The translations under genes were made by a program, and so were the position numbers. Below, in pieces: positions 1 to 6,629 of a DNA stretch of 7,601 nucleotides; the first letter of the stretch is position 1; the number at the start of each line of letters is the position of its first letter. Source of the stretch: Bacteroidota bacterium. GTDB lineage: Bacteria; Bacteroidota; Rhodothermia; Balneolales; HLUCCA01. The stretch is taken from contig DLXM01000282.1 in NCBI GenBank assembly GCA_003448835.1, forward strand, positions 1-7,601, written 5' to 3'. A model generated the notes under the pieces. That model worked only from the letters and a program-made list of their open reading frames with translations. It had not been told where the DNA came from and did no database searches.

Positions 1-1854
1 GCTGCGTTCATCCGGTGGAGTTAACGCAAGTTCAATCTCACCTCGTCCATTTTGTATTTCTCTGGTATAGAATAAAACGACATCATCAGGTATAATTTCT
101 TTAACAATGGTATCTAATTCGTCCATGTATTGATTCACTATAGAGATATTTGTGCCTGAATCCATATTCATACTTACTCTTATCTCGTCAGACTCGGTTT
201 CGGGAGTCAATTCCATCGGAATCGTTTGAAATCCTAAATATGCCAATATTAACAAACCACCAGTTACTCCAACTACAACAGATTTTTTTTCCAGCACACT
301 AGCAACAACACGACCATATCGATTTTCGAGACGGTCAAAAAATCGTTGATATCTGCTTCTGTCTGATTCTTTGTCACTTAGCGGTTTGATTGACAAAAAC
401 TGACTTGATAACATTGGTACTAATGTCAATGCCACAAAAAGTGAACAGACCAATGAGAAAACTACAACCAGTGCAAGTTGCTGAAACATCACACCGGTTA
501 TCGTATTCATGAATACTACCGGTAGGAAAATTACTGAAGTAGTCAGGGTAGAAGCGATAACAGCGCCAGTGACTTCCCGGGCACCTTCATTAGCCGCCTC
601 TTTACGTTTCATGCCATGCTGACGCTTCCGCACAATATTCTCGAGTACTACAATTGCGTTATCAACAATCAACCCAACTCCAAGAGCGAGTCCCCCAAAG
701 CTCATTTGATTTAGAGTGAGTCCGTTGAAATACAATAGTGCAAAAGTCGCTATAATCGAAATCGGAATTGAAATACCAATAATCATGGTGGTAGACCCGT
801 TTCGAAGGAAAGCAAAGAGTACAATAATTGCTAAAATACCACCCCAAACAGCTGAGTTTCGAACGTTATCTATTGAATCCTGAATGAACTCACTTTGATC
901 CCGCATCACAAGAAGATTTACATCATCACGGACACTATTCAATCGATTTGCTTCAGCACGAATTGCGGCAGCAACATCTACTGTATTCGCTCCCGACTGT
1001 TTACGGATGCCAAAACGAATCATTGGGAGCCCATCAACTTCAATAAATCGATTCAGATCTTCGAAGTCAAATGTTACGGTTGCAACATCTTTTACTCGAA
1101 TCGGAGCGCCTTCGACTACCGTAATTATAGTATTCCCAATTTGCTCTACATCCGAATATTCACCCATTGTGCGGACATATAGATCGGCCAATCCGTCTTT
1201 TACATTCCCCCCCGGGAGGTTTGCATTTTCACGATTGATAGCAGAAATTACATCCTGAGCAGTAATTCCACTGGATGACATTCTGTCGCGAAGCATGTCG
1301 ATTCGAATTTCACTATAGACTCCACCCCAAACGTCTATTGACCCTACACCGGGAATTTGTTCAAAATACTTTGAGAGGTCCTGTTCAATTATTTGAGTGA
1401 CTTCGGCCATGTCGCGCTCTGAACGTACACCAATCATAACAATAGGTGAGTCGTTTGGATCAAATTTCCAGATTCCCGGAGGATCTACCTCGTCGGGAAG
1501 AGATCTTCGAAGGCGGTCTAATGCAGCACGTAAATCATTACTGGCCTCATCAAGACTTACACCCTGAGCAAAATTCAACGTTACACGTGTATTCCCTTCA
1601 CTTGACCTGGATGTGATTTTTTCCACATTTGGAACCGTAGCTATTGCATTTTCAACTTGCTCGGTTACAATTTTTTCCATTTCCTCAGGTCCAACATTGC
1701 TGTAGTTTACCCAAACGGTTAACTGAGGAAATTCAATAGGAGGTAGCAAATCAACCGGTAGAAAACGAAATCCGATTGTTCCCAACGTAATGATGATCAA
1801 AAAGACCATCGTCGTTGCTATGGGGCGTTTGATGGATGTACCTGTTAATGACAC
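1..1854 (-). CDS. RND family efflux transporter permease subunit (C-terminus cut by window edge)
   Basis: Inner-membrane proton-driven pump of the AcrB/MdtB type, exporting drugs or other compounds with the adaptor encoded just upstream. The frame is open from 1854 to the left edge, giving 618 residues of a family usually about 1000-1050 long. The start is GTG at 1854, chosen because GGAGA lies 7 bases upstream, no other start codon lies between it and the upstream in-frame stop, and the resulting N-terminus (MSLTGTSIKRPIATTMVF) is typical of the family. Helix 1 spans about residues 11-30, followed by the first periplasmic porter region (about 32-330), then helices 2-6 (about 335-350, 356-376, 386-406, 430-450, 458-482) and helix 7 (about 525-543), then the start of the second periplasmic region. 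Helix 4 carries GLIVDNAIVVLENI with Asp398 at the AcrB Asp407 position, but Asn399 where AcrB has Asp408. Substrate cannot be told from sequence. Family assignment is very secure; the subfamily (drug or other) is open. Confidence 0.96.
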   Translation of the reverse strand, partial: MSLTGTSIKRPIATTMVFLIIITLGTIGFRFLPVDLLPPIEFPQLTVWVNYSNVGPEEMEKIVTEQVENAIATVPNVEKITSRSSEGNTRVTLNFAQGVSLDEASNDLRAALDRLRRSLPDEVDPPGIWKFDPNDSPIVMIGVRSERDMAEVTQIIEQDLSKYFEQIPGVGSIDVWGGVYSEIRIDMLRDRMSSSGITAQDVISAINRENANLPGGNVKDGLADLYVRTMGEYSDVEQIGNTIITVVEGAPIRVKDVATVTFDFEDLNRFIEVDGLPMIRFGIRKQSGANTVDVAAAIRAEANRLNSVRDDVNLLVMRDQSEFIQDSIDNVRNSAVWGGILAIIVLFAFLRNGSTTMIIGISIPISIIATFALLYFNGLTLNQMSFGGLALGVGLIVDNAIVVLENIVRKRQHGMKRKEAANEGAREVTGAVIASTLTTSVIFLPVVFMNTITGVMFQQLALVVVFSLVCSLFVALTLVPMLSSQFLSIKPLSDKESDRSRYQRFFDRLENRYGRVVASVLEKKSVVVGVTGGLLILAYLGFQTIPMELTPETESDEIRVSMNMDSGTNISIVNQYMDELDTIVKEIIPDDVVLFYTREIQNGRGEIELALTPPDERS

Positions 1855-1861
1855 GACTTTT

Positions 1862-1866
1862 TCTCC
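1862..1866 (-). promoter_or_regulatory. Ribosome binding site deciding the GTG start of the RND permease
   Basis: On the minus strand GGAGA is followed by 7 bases and then the GTG at 1854-1852. A nearby ATG (1868-1866) is in another frame and reaches a stop after a few codons, so this site supports GTG as the true start. Confidence 0.7.
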
Positions 1867-1908
1867 ATTATGTTGAAAATTTTAGACGCCTTAGGTGGCG
1901 AAAATGAC

Positions 1909-3189
1909 TTACAATCCGGTTTGTTGACTGTTTCTTTGTTGAATGATTTTAATCAGGTCACGGCTCTGCATCTGTTGCAGATTCAGAATGTGATCCCATT
2001 CAACCATTTTTACCCGGGTCATGTTCCCTCCATCGACAAGAAGATTGTGTCCGAGTGTCACAATGTGAGTTTGTGGTTCAATGCCCCGAACCGCGGTGAC
2101 TTCTCTTCCGCGAGCTACGATTTCGATTCTTCTGAATTCTACAGCTGTTGGACCAACAATTTGCGGTGTTTGACCGTCATCGTCTGATGCGAAATTTAAT
2201 TCCTGGTTTAAGGATGGAGTTATAAAAATGCCTTCAAAACCCTCACGTGGATGTCGATAAATAGCATTATTGGGGACAAGTGTAGCTTGATCGGAATCAC
2301 CATAAAAAATATCAGCAGATACATACATTCCGGGTCGGAGGAGTCCGCCATCGTTATTGATTTCGATTTCAGCAGTTGCAGTGTGAGAAACCGGATTCAA
2401 AAACGGAGAAATGCGGGTCACATTTGCGAACATCACAGTATCTTGTTGTATTGGTGTAGTTAATTGGACTCTCATGCCTTCACGGATACGTGATAACATC
2501 CCTTCAGTTAACGAAACTTCGACTTTCATGCTAGATAGGTCACCAATTGTGAAAACGCGTGTACCAGTTGTTACGAATTGGCCTATTTCAGCGTTTCGCT
2601 CACCAACTATCCCCGAGATTGGTGCTTTTATGACCATTTTATTCAGCGTATTTCTACGTTCTTCAACTACTGATTGAGCCTGAGCTTCTTGTGCAACGCT
2701 CAAATTATAGGAAGCTCTAGCGGCCATTACTTCCGCTTGAAGTTCTTCCAGTTCAGCCTGGCTTTGTAAATTACGTTCGGCCAATTGTGAGATTCGGCGA
2801 AGTTGGTTTTCTTGCTGATTAAGTCTGGCCTGGGCTTGTTCAACCTGCGCATTTGCAATTCTAAGGTTTGCTTCTGCCTGGTTTAATTGTTCAGCGGCTT
2901 CAATGTCCCTGAGACGTATTAAATGTTGTCCACGAGTGACCCGATCACCGTTGTTCACTAGAACCTGCATAACAGGAGCACCAATTTCCGGAAAAATTTC
3001 GGATTGATTTTTAGCTTTTACGGATCCACTTAACCGTTCTTCAAGTGGGAGTGAACCAAATTGAGCTGTAACAGCTTCTACGGTTGGGACCGGGGCTTGT
3101 CTGCGACCATTTTCGTTTGAATCTTCATTCTCTGATGAGCAAGCAACAAAAGTAATTAATAATAATGAGTATATAGCGATGTAGCGCAC
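1909..3189 (-). CDS. RND efflux system periplasmic adaptor subunit (HlyD/AcrA-type membrane fusion lipoprotein)
   Basis: Periplasmic adaptor linking the RND pump to an outer-membrane channel. The frame can begin at TTG 3231 (440 residues) or GTG 3189 (426 residues). I prefer GTG because AGGA lies 9 bases upstream and it gives a compact lipoprotein signal, VRYIAIYSLLLITFVAC, with Cys17 as the lipidation site (Cys31 from TTG); TTG also has a possible site, AGGG at 6 bases. Counting from TTG, an acidic/polar linker covers about 32-48, the first lipoyl half-motif about 69-107, an alanine/glutamine-rich coiled-coil hairpin about 110-195 (AEANLRIANAQVEQAQARLN), and the second lipoyl half about 200-231 (IKAPISGIVGERNAEIGQFV). 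Beta-barrel and membrane-proximal domains follow. Length is slightly above that of AcrA. It precedes the RND permease by 54 bases on the same strand and is surely co-transcribed with it. Function is secure; the start is not. Confidence 0.94.
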   Translation of the reverse strand: MRYIAIYSLLLITFVACSSENEDSNENGRRQAPVPTVEAVTAQFGSLPLEERLSGSVKAKNQSEIFPEIGAPVMQVLVNNGDRVTRGQHLIRLRDIEAAEQLNQAEANLRIANAQVEQAQARLNQQENQLRRISQLAERNLQSQAELEELQAEVMAARASYNLSVAQEAQAQSVVEERRNTLNKMVIKAPISGIVGERNAEIGQFVTTGTRVFTIGDLSSMKVEVSLTEGMLSRIREGMRVQLTTPIQQDTVMFANVTRISPFLNPVSHTATAEIEINNDGGLLRPGMYVSADIFYGDSDQATLVPNNAIYRHPREGFEGIFITPSLNQELNFASDDDGQTPQIVGPTAVEFRRIEIVARGREVTAVRGIEPQTHIVTLGHNLLVDGGNMTRVKMVEWDHILNLQQMQSRDLIKIIQQRNSQQTGL

Positions 3190-3537
3190 GTTGATTGTTC
3201 CTGTATTAATAGTTGTCTTCAAATTAATCAATAACGACCCTAAATAGTTTCCGACGTGTGTAAAAAGGGGTTAAATCGTAATAAATCGGACGAGAATTAA
3301 CTAAATTCGATGCAAGAAAATCAAAAAACACTCATGAAAAATTAAAATTTATTATCGTCTTGGTCTAACTTATATTAGAATGATTTTATAATCGTGTAAT
3401 TTGTACTTAATCTTAGATGAATTTGTTGATATTTTATTGTCAATACTTTTATTATCAGTTTTCGTACTGTTGTTATTAGAAAGCTTTAAGTTTTTTATAG
3501 AAGTCAATTTTAGAGTTATCCAAACAATTAAAGTTTA
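3190..3537. other. AT-rich divergent intergenic region between the efflux operon and the histidine kinase
   Basis: This stretch separates two genes transcribed away from each other and must hold both promoters. I see no convincing gene or RNA in it. For the plus strand there is a fair sigma-70-like promoter at 3426-3455, listed separately. For the minus strand the best I can find is weak: TTGATT (3324-3319), 17 bases, GTTAAT (3301-3296). Two small AT-rich dyads, CTAA/TTAG at about 3366-3379 and GATT/AATC at about 3382-3393, could be operator half-sites, but such short dyads are expected by chance here. Confidence 0.5.
3426..3455 (+). promoter_or_regulatory. Candidate sigma-70-type promoter of the histidine kinase gene
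   Basis: TTGATA (3426-3431) and TATTAT (3450-3455) are separated by 18 bases, each matching five of six consensus positions. This predicts a transcript starting near 3462 with a leader of about 75 bases. The surroundings are very AT-rich, so chance matches are common. The primary sigma factor of Bacteroidetes-type bacteria prefers a different -7 box (TAnnTTTG), which I do not find here. Confidence 0.35.
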
Positions 3538-5082
3538 ATGTTAGAATCCAAACGCCTGCTTATTGTCGAGGACGAACGAATCGTTGCGTTGGATTTACGC
3601 CGAAGGCTTGAAAAGCTGGGTCATGTGGTAGTAGATCACGTTGTTAGTGGCGATGCCGCAATTTCATCTGCAGCTGAACATCACCCGGATCTGATTTTGA
3701 TGGATATTCGAATTGAAGGTCCGATTGATGGGATTGATACTGCTGCCAAGATCAGGCAAAAGCTACATATCCCACATATCTTTCTCACTGCTCACAGTGA
3801 CGAAGCTACTATAGAACGAGCCAAAAAGACCGATCCTGATGGCTACATTCTTAAGCCGTTTACCGACCGTGATATTTCGCTGAATATTCAAATTGCGGAT
3901 CAAAAAGCCATATTTCGAAATGAATTACGCCTAAGTGAACTTAAATTCAGATCATTAGTTCAAAATAGTTCAGATATCATCATCGAAGTGAATCAAGGTG
4001 GACAAATATTATATGCAAGCCCACCATTGGAACGAATTTTAGGGTATAATCCAGATTTATTGGTTGGGACTTCTTTAGCCGGTATTGTTGAAAAGCAAGA
4101 TGTTTCAGGACTCAACAAACTGTTTGAACAATGTGGATTCATCCCTGTTTTTGATACTGAGGATGTATACTTTGATGACATTAAAACTATGGTATCAGGC
4201 GGACAAATTCCAAAATCTGAGCTTCGTTTTACACATGCCGAAAAAGGTTGGTTGTATATGGAGGTACTTGCTTCCAAAACACAAAATGATGAAATGCCGG
4301 TTACATTAGTCTTAAATGTTCGTGATATTTCAGAGCGTAAACGATTTGAAACAGAATTGATGCAGGCAAAAATTAAGGCAGAAGAAATGAACCGCCTCAA
4401 ATCTGTCTTTTTATCTAACATCAGCCACGAATTGAGAACGCCTTTAACCGGGATCCTGGGTTTTGCATCAATATTAGAGACTGAACTTGATGGTGAACAA
4501 CTGGATATGGCACAAAGTATAACAAAAAGTGGGAATAGATTATTAGAGACCATGGAATCGGTGATGGATCTGGCACTGATGGAGTCGAATAAAATAGATG
4601 TTGAATTTTCAGATGTCGTAGTTTCGGATGTTGTTCAACAAATTGTGCGGATGTTGACCGGAGTGGCATTTGAAAAGAATCTGCGAATAAAAGTTATAGC
4701 TCGTAACGAGCCCAAATCAGTTGAAACAGACCGTAGATTATTAGCTCAGGTTTTGCATAATATTGTATCGAATGCCATCAAATTCACAGAAAAAGGTGGA
4801 GTTCAAATTACCATTGATCAAACGGTTGAACAATATGGTGGTGATAGACATTCGTTTGTGCTAATTCATATCAAAGATACCGGAATCGGAATTAACGAGG
4901 ATTTTATCCCATACATATTTGATGAATTCAAACAAGAAAGTACTGGAAATACCAGAAAATATGAGGGGACCGGTCTTGGCTTATCCATTGCTAAACGTAT
5001 GATAACGTTGTTAAATGGCGATATTACAGTCCAAAGCAAACCAGGACATGGGACAACATTTACGATTAAACTCCCATTTTAA
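3538..5082 (+). CDS. Response regulator receiver - PAS - sensor histidine kinase
   Basis: Soluble signalling kinase of 514 residues without membrane segments or signal peptide. The receiver domain (about 5-120) has acidic Glu11/Asp12, phosphoacceptor Asp56 (LILMDIRIEG), Thr84 and Lys106 (YILKPF). A PAS domain covers about 133-270 and ends in a PAC-like LNVRDISERK. A short helix leads into HisKA (about 285-352) with H-box NISHELRTPLTGILGF, phosphorylated His297 and the ExxT motif Glu298/Thr301. The HATPase domain (about 395-514) has N-box HNIVSNAIKF (Asn408, Asn412), G1 DTGIG (Asp447) and G2 GTGLGLSIAK (477-486). All catalytic residues are present, so it should be active. A receiver at the N-terminus suggests that phosphotransfer from another kinase controls this one, with PAS adding a second input. 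No DNA-binding partner is encoded in the window. No Shine-Dalgarno precedes the ATG; the leader is AT-rich, as often in this group. It is divergent from the efflux operon. Confidence 0.96.
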   Translation: MLESKRLLIVEDERIVALDLRRRLEKLGHVVVDHVVSGDAAISSAAEHHPDLILMDIRIEGPIDGIDTAAKIRQKLHIPHIFLTAHSDEATIERAKKTDPDGYILKPFTDRDISLNIQIADQKAIFRNELRLSELKFRSLVQNSSDIIIEVNQGGQILYASPPLERILGYNPDLLVGTSLAGIVEKQDVSGLNKLFEQCGFIPVFDTEDVYFDDIKTMVSGGQIPKSELRFTHAEKGWLYMEVLASKTQNDEMPVTLVLNVRDISERKRFETELMQAKIKAEEMNRLKSVFLSNISHELRTPLTGILGFASILETELDGEQLDMAQSITKSGNRLLETMESVMDLALMESNKIDVEFSDVVVSDVVQQIVRMLTGVAFEKNLRIKVIARNEPKSVETDRRLLAQVLHNIVSNAIKFTEKGGVQITIDQTVEQYGGDRHSFVLIHIKDTGIGINEDFIPYIFDEFKQESTGNTRKYEGTGLGLSIAKRMITLLNGDITVQSKPGHGTTFTIKLPF

Positions 5083-5197
5083 TCTGATTTTGCACTCCCG
5101 TTTGGTCTATGTTGTATACTATTCAGTCAAAGAAGGCAACTTTTCATTAAAATTAGACATAAATCTGGTTCACAAAGCTGAACCGAAGCTACATTTC

Positions 5198-5226
5198 TTG
5201 ACTTTTTAGCTATACTCAGTTGTAAA
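5198..5226 (+). promoter_or_regulatory. Candidate upstream promoter for the DUF4397 gene
   Basis: TTGACT (5198-5203), a 17-base spacer and TGTAAA (5221-5226) fit a sigma-70-like promoter with five and four of six matches. If used, it would make a leader of about 245 bases. The dyad TACTCA/TGAGTA (5213-5218 and 5229-5234) overlaps its -10 element. Weak evidence in AT-rich DNA. Confidence 0.22.
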
Positions 5227-5398
5227 AATGAGTAAAATTTGCTCTCTGTTAAATGCCGTCTCAAACCCCATTAACTGATTGTCATTCAATTCAGTATTTA
5301 AAATGACGAACTTTCGTTTACATATACTTGATTAAAATAAAATCAAATTCACGAAACTTTTCTCAATTTCATTGTGGTTAGTGTGCTTAACTGATACT

Positions 5399-5432
5399 TG
5401 TGAAATTTGATACGTCACTTTTCAATTTCACA
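5399..5432. repeat. Perfect 9-base inverted repeat upstream of the DUF4397 gene
   Basis: TGTGAAATT (5399-5407) and AATTTCACA (5424-5432) are exact reverse complements with 16 bases between them. A related TCAATTTCA occurs at 5363-5371 and again at 5422-5430. The arms sit about 50-80 bases before the gene and overlap a possible promoter. It could be an operator or an mRNA stem-loop; chance is not excluded at this base composition. Confidence 0.5.
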
Positions 5433-5436
5433 TAAA
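5407..5436 (+). promoter_or_regulatory. Candidate proximal promoter of the DUF4397 gene
   Basis: TTGATA (5407-5412), an 18-base spacer and CATAAA (5431-5436) give five and four of six matches to sigma-70 boxes. Transcription would begin near 5443, about 38 bases before the ATG at 5481. The inverted repeat at 5399-5432 covers the start of the -35 box and the edge of the -10 box, which is where a repressor would sit. A Bacteroidetes-type alternative, TTG (5372-5374), 20 bases, TACTTGTG (5395-5402), fits the TAnnTTTG box only loosely. Confidence 0.27.
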
Positions 5437-5470
5437 AAACTATCCGTTTATTCATCCAACCAACTAATAT

Positions 5471-5474
5471 GGAG
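5471..5474 (+). promoter_or_regulatory. Ribosome binding site deciding the start of the DUF4397 gene
   Basis: GGAG is followed by six bases and ATG at 5481. The upstream in-frame ATG at 5469 overlaps this GGAG and has no such site before it, so translation most likely starts at 5481. Confidence 0.65.
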
Positions 5475-5480
5475 TTTCTA

Positions 5481-6545
5481 ATGAGATTTTTTGACAAATT
5501 TTCGAGTCGGTTTGTTGCCATTCTTGCAATAGTCGCAATTCCAGTCATATCACAAGCGCAAAGTGCGTATTTACAAGTTATACATAATGCAGCTGATCCG
5601 GGAGCCGCTTTAGTAGACGTATACGTAAATGGAGCTCTTGCTCTTGATGATTTTGCATTTCGCACCGCAACCCCATTTATTGAACTGCCCGCGGGCGTAG
5701 ACATTGATGTAACCGTTGCACCACCAACTTCTGCTTCTGTGGCAGATGGAATCGCAACGTTTACTGTAAACCTTGCTGCCAATACTAACTATATCGCAGT
5801 TGCAAACGGTGTTTTGGATCCATCAGCTTTTGCAGCAAATCCAGACGGTGTTTCAACTGCTTTTGGACTCATTATAATACCGGATGCACGTCAGTCAGCT
5901 GAAAATGGTACTGAAGTAGATTTTGCTGTACTTCATGGTGCTACCGATGCCCCTGCTGTGGATGTACGTTTAGCGGATGGCGGTGCGGTTCTGGTCCCTG
6001 ATGCAGCATATTCGGATTTCAGTGGCTACATCAGTGTTCCACCAGCCTCCTATAATGTTGATATCACATTACCAGGGGATGCTAATGCAGTTGTTGCATC
6101 GTATGATGTCGATGTAACTTCACTGCAAGGTGGTTCTGCATTACTATTGGCTTCAGGATTCCTCTCACCAGCAGCTAACAATAGTGGTGAAGCATTTGGA
6201 GTTCTTGTGGTACTTGCAGATGGAACTGCATTTTTAGCTCCTACCAGTACCAGTATTGATGAAAACCTCGGTGGAGTACCGAACGAATTTGAGTTAAAAG
6301 GTAACTATCCAAATCCATTTAACCCTACTACAAACATTCAATACAGCGTTCCATCTAATGCAGATGTTCGTTTAGCTGTCTATGATATGCTCGGACGCGA
6401 AGTTGCAGTGTTAGTAAACGGAATTCGAGCTGCCGGAAACTACAGTGTTAATTTTGATGCGACCAATCTAAGCAGTGGAACGTATTTGTACCGACTTCAA
6501 TCCGGAAATTTTGTCCAGACTCAAAAAATGATGCTGGTTAAATAA
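5481..6545 (+). CDS. Secreted DUF4397 domain-containing protein with T9SS type A C-terminal sorting domain
   Basis: Extracellular or cell-surface protein of 354 residues, role unknown. The start at 5481 is preferred over ATG 5469 because GGAG precedes it by six bases. The signal peptide covers residues 1-26 (MRFFDKFSSRFVAILAIVAI..., cleavage likely after SQA). Two related beta-rich modules follow, about 29-136 and 146-247. Both open with V-x-H-x-A-x-D-x-x-A-x-V-D-V (LQVIHNAADPGAALVDV; FAVLHGATDAPAVDV) and both close with a 'NGVLDP'/'SGFLSP' plus 'FGLIII'/'FGVLVV' stretch, matching the DUF4397 pattern. After a linker, residues about 268-354 form a type IX sorting domain: NYPNPFNPTTNIQYSVP, VYDMLGREVAVLV, SSGTYLYRLQSGNF, ending KMMLVK. 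In this family the Sec signal brings the protein to the periplasm and the C-terminal domain directs it through the Por/T9SS outer-membrane translocon, where it is usually removed. Asp, Ala and Val are abundant and Cys is absent, common in surface proteins of marine bacteria. It stands alone, with a terminator right after it. Confidence 0.93.
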   Translation: MRFFDKFSSRFVAILAIVAIPVISQAQSAYLQVIHNAADPGAALVDVYVNGALALDDFAFRTATPFIELPAGVDIDVTVAPPTSASVADGIATFTVNLAANTNYIAVANGVLDPSAFAANPDGVSTAFGLIIIPDARQSAENGTEVDFAVLHGATDAPAVDVRLADGGAVLVPDAAYSDFSGYISVPPASYNVDITLPGDANAVVASYDVDVTSLQGGSALLLASGFLSPAANNSGEAFGVLVVLADGTAFLAPTSTSIDENLGGVPNEFELKGNYPNPFNPTTNIQYSVPSNADVRLAVYDMLGREVAVLVNGIRAAGNYSVNFDATNLSSGTYLYRLQSGNFVQTQKMMLVK

Positions 6546-6569
6546 CCACCTCTATTATTTCCCATCCTT

Positions 6570-6587
6570 CATATCTCAATAGATATG
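6570..6587. repeat. Short perfect hairpin after the DUF4397 gene
   Basis: CATATCT and AGATATG form a 7-base stem around the loop CAAT, 25 bases after the stop codon. It has no T run, so it is not a terminator alone. It may protect the 3' end of the transcript or act together with the stronger hairpin that follows. Confidence 0.35.
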
Positions 6588-6595
6588 TTGTTAGT

Positions 6596-6629
6596 AAAAA
6601 GTCGGTGCCTGATACGCATCGGCTTTTTT
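6596..6629. terminator. Bidirectional rho-independent terminator between convergent genes
   Basis: The sequence AAAAAGTCGGTGC (6596-6608), loop CTGATAC (6609-6615) and GCATCGGCTTTTT (6616-6628) form a 13-pair stem with two G-U wobbles on the plus-strand RNA. Six T residues at 6624-6629 and further T's after 6630 serve the plus strand; the A run at 6596-6600 gives a U run for the minus strand. It lies 50 bases after the DUF4397 stop codon and its right edge overlaps the stop codon of the minus-strand gene (6630-6628), so it can end both transcripts. On the minus strand the two wobbles become A-C mismatches, so it should be somewhat weaker there. Confidence 0.85.

Larger units (their letters stand above)
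5083..5480. other. Intergenic leader region with several dyads, no gene seen
   Basis: No plausible coding frame is found in this AT-rich stretch; the only open frames are short tails of neighbouring genes. It contains several inverted repeats: GGTTCA/TGAACC (5167-5184), TACTCA/TGAGTA (5213-5234), GTCATT/AATGAC (5281-5307), TTGATT/AATCAA (5328-5346) and a 9-base perfect one at 5399-5432. Two candidate promoters for the downstream secreted-protein gene are listed separately. No clear rho-independent terminator follows the kinase gene: the 5167-5184 hairpin has a T run only about 20 bases later. Confidence 0.5.

Noticed and set aside
1870..2187. A 105-codon plus-strand frame opposite the adaptor C-terminus
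   Set aside because: It is antisense to a confident gene, with no domain or ribosome binding site of note.
3993..4553. A 186-codon open frame antisense to the histidine kinase
   Set aside because: It lies wholly opposite the PAS and HisKA coding region, shows no recognisable domain, and its composition (Ser, Ile and Cys rich) is that of an antisense shadow.
5167..5184. GGTTCA/TGAACC hairpin as terminator of the kinase gene
   Set aside because: The stem is only six pairs and the nearest T run is about 20 bases downstream, so it lacks the form of a rho-independent terminator.
5363..5430. The two TCAATTTCA copies as part of a CRISPR-like or longer repeat array
   Set aside because: There are only two short, imperfectly extended copies and no regular spacer pattern; a regulator site is the more modest reading.
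5469..5480. ATG 5469 as the start of the DUF4397 protein
   Set aside because: It overlaps the GGAG that properly serves ATG 5481 and adds only MEFL before a normal signal peptide.
5387..5782. A 131-codon minus-strand frame opposite the start of the DUF4397 gene
   Set aside because: It reads through the complement of a confidently called signal peptide and first module, and its Ala/Thr/Ser-rich protein has no family likeness.
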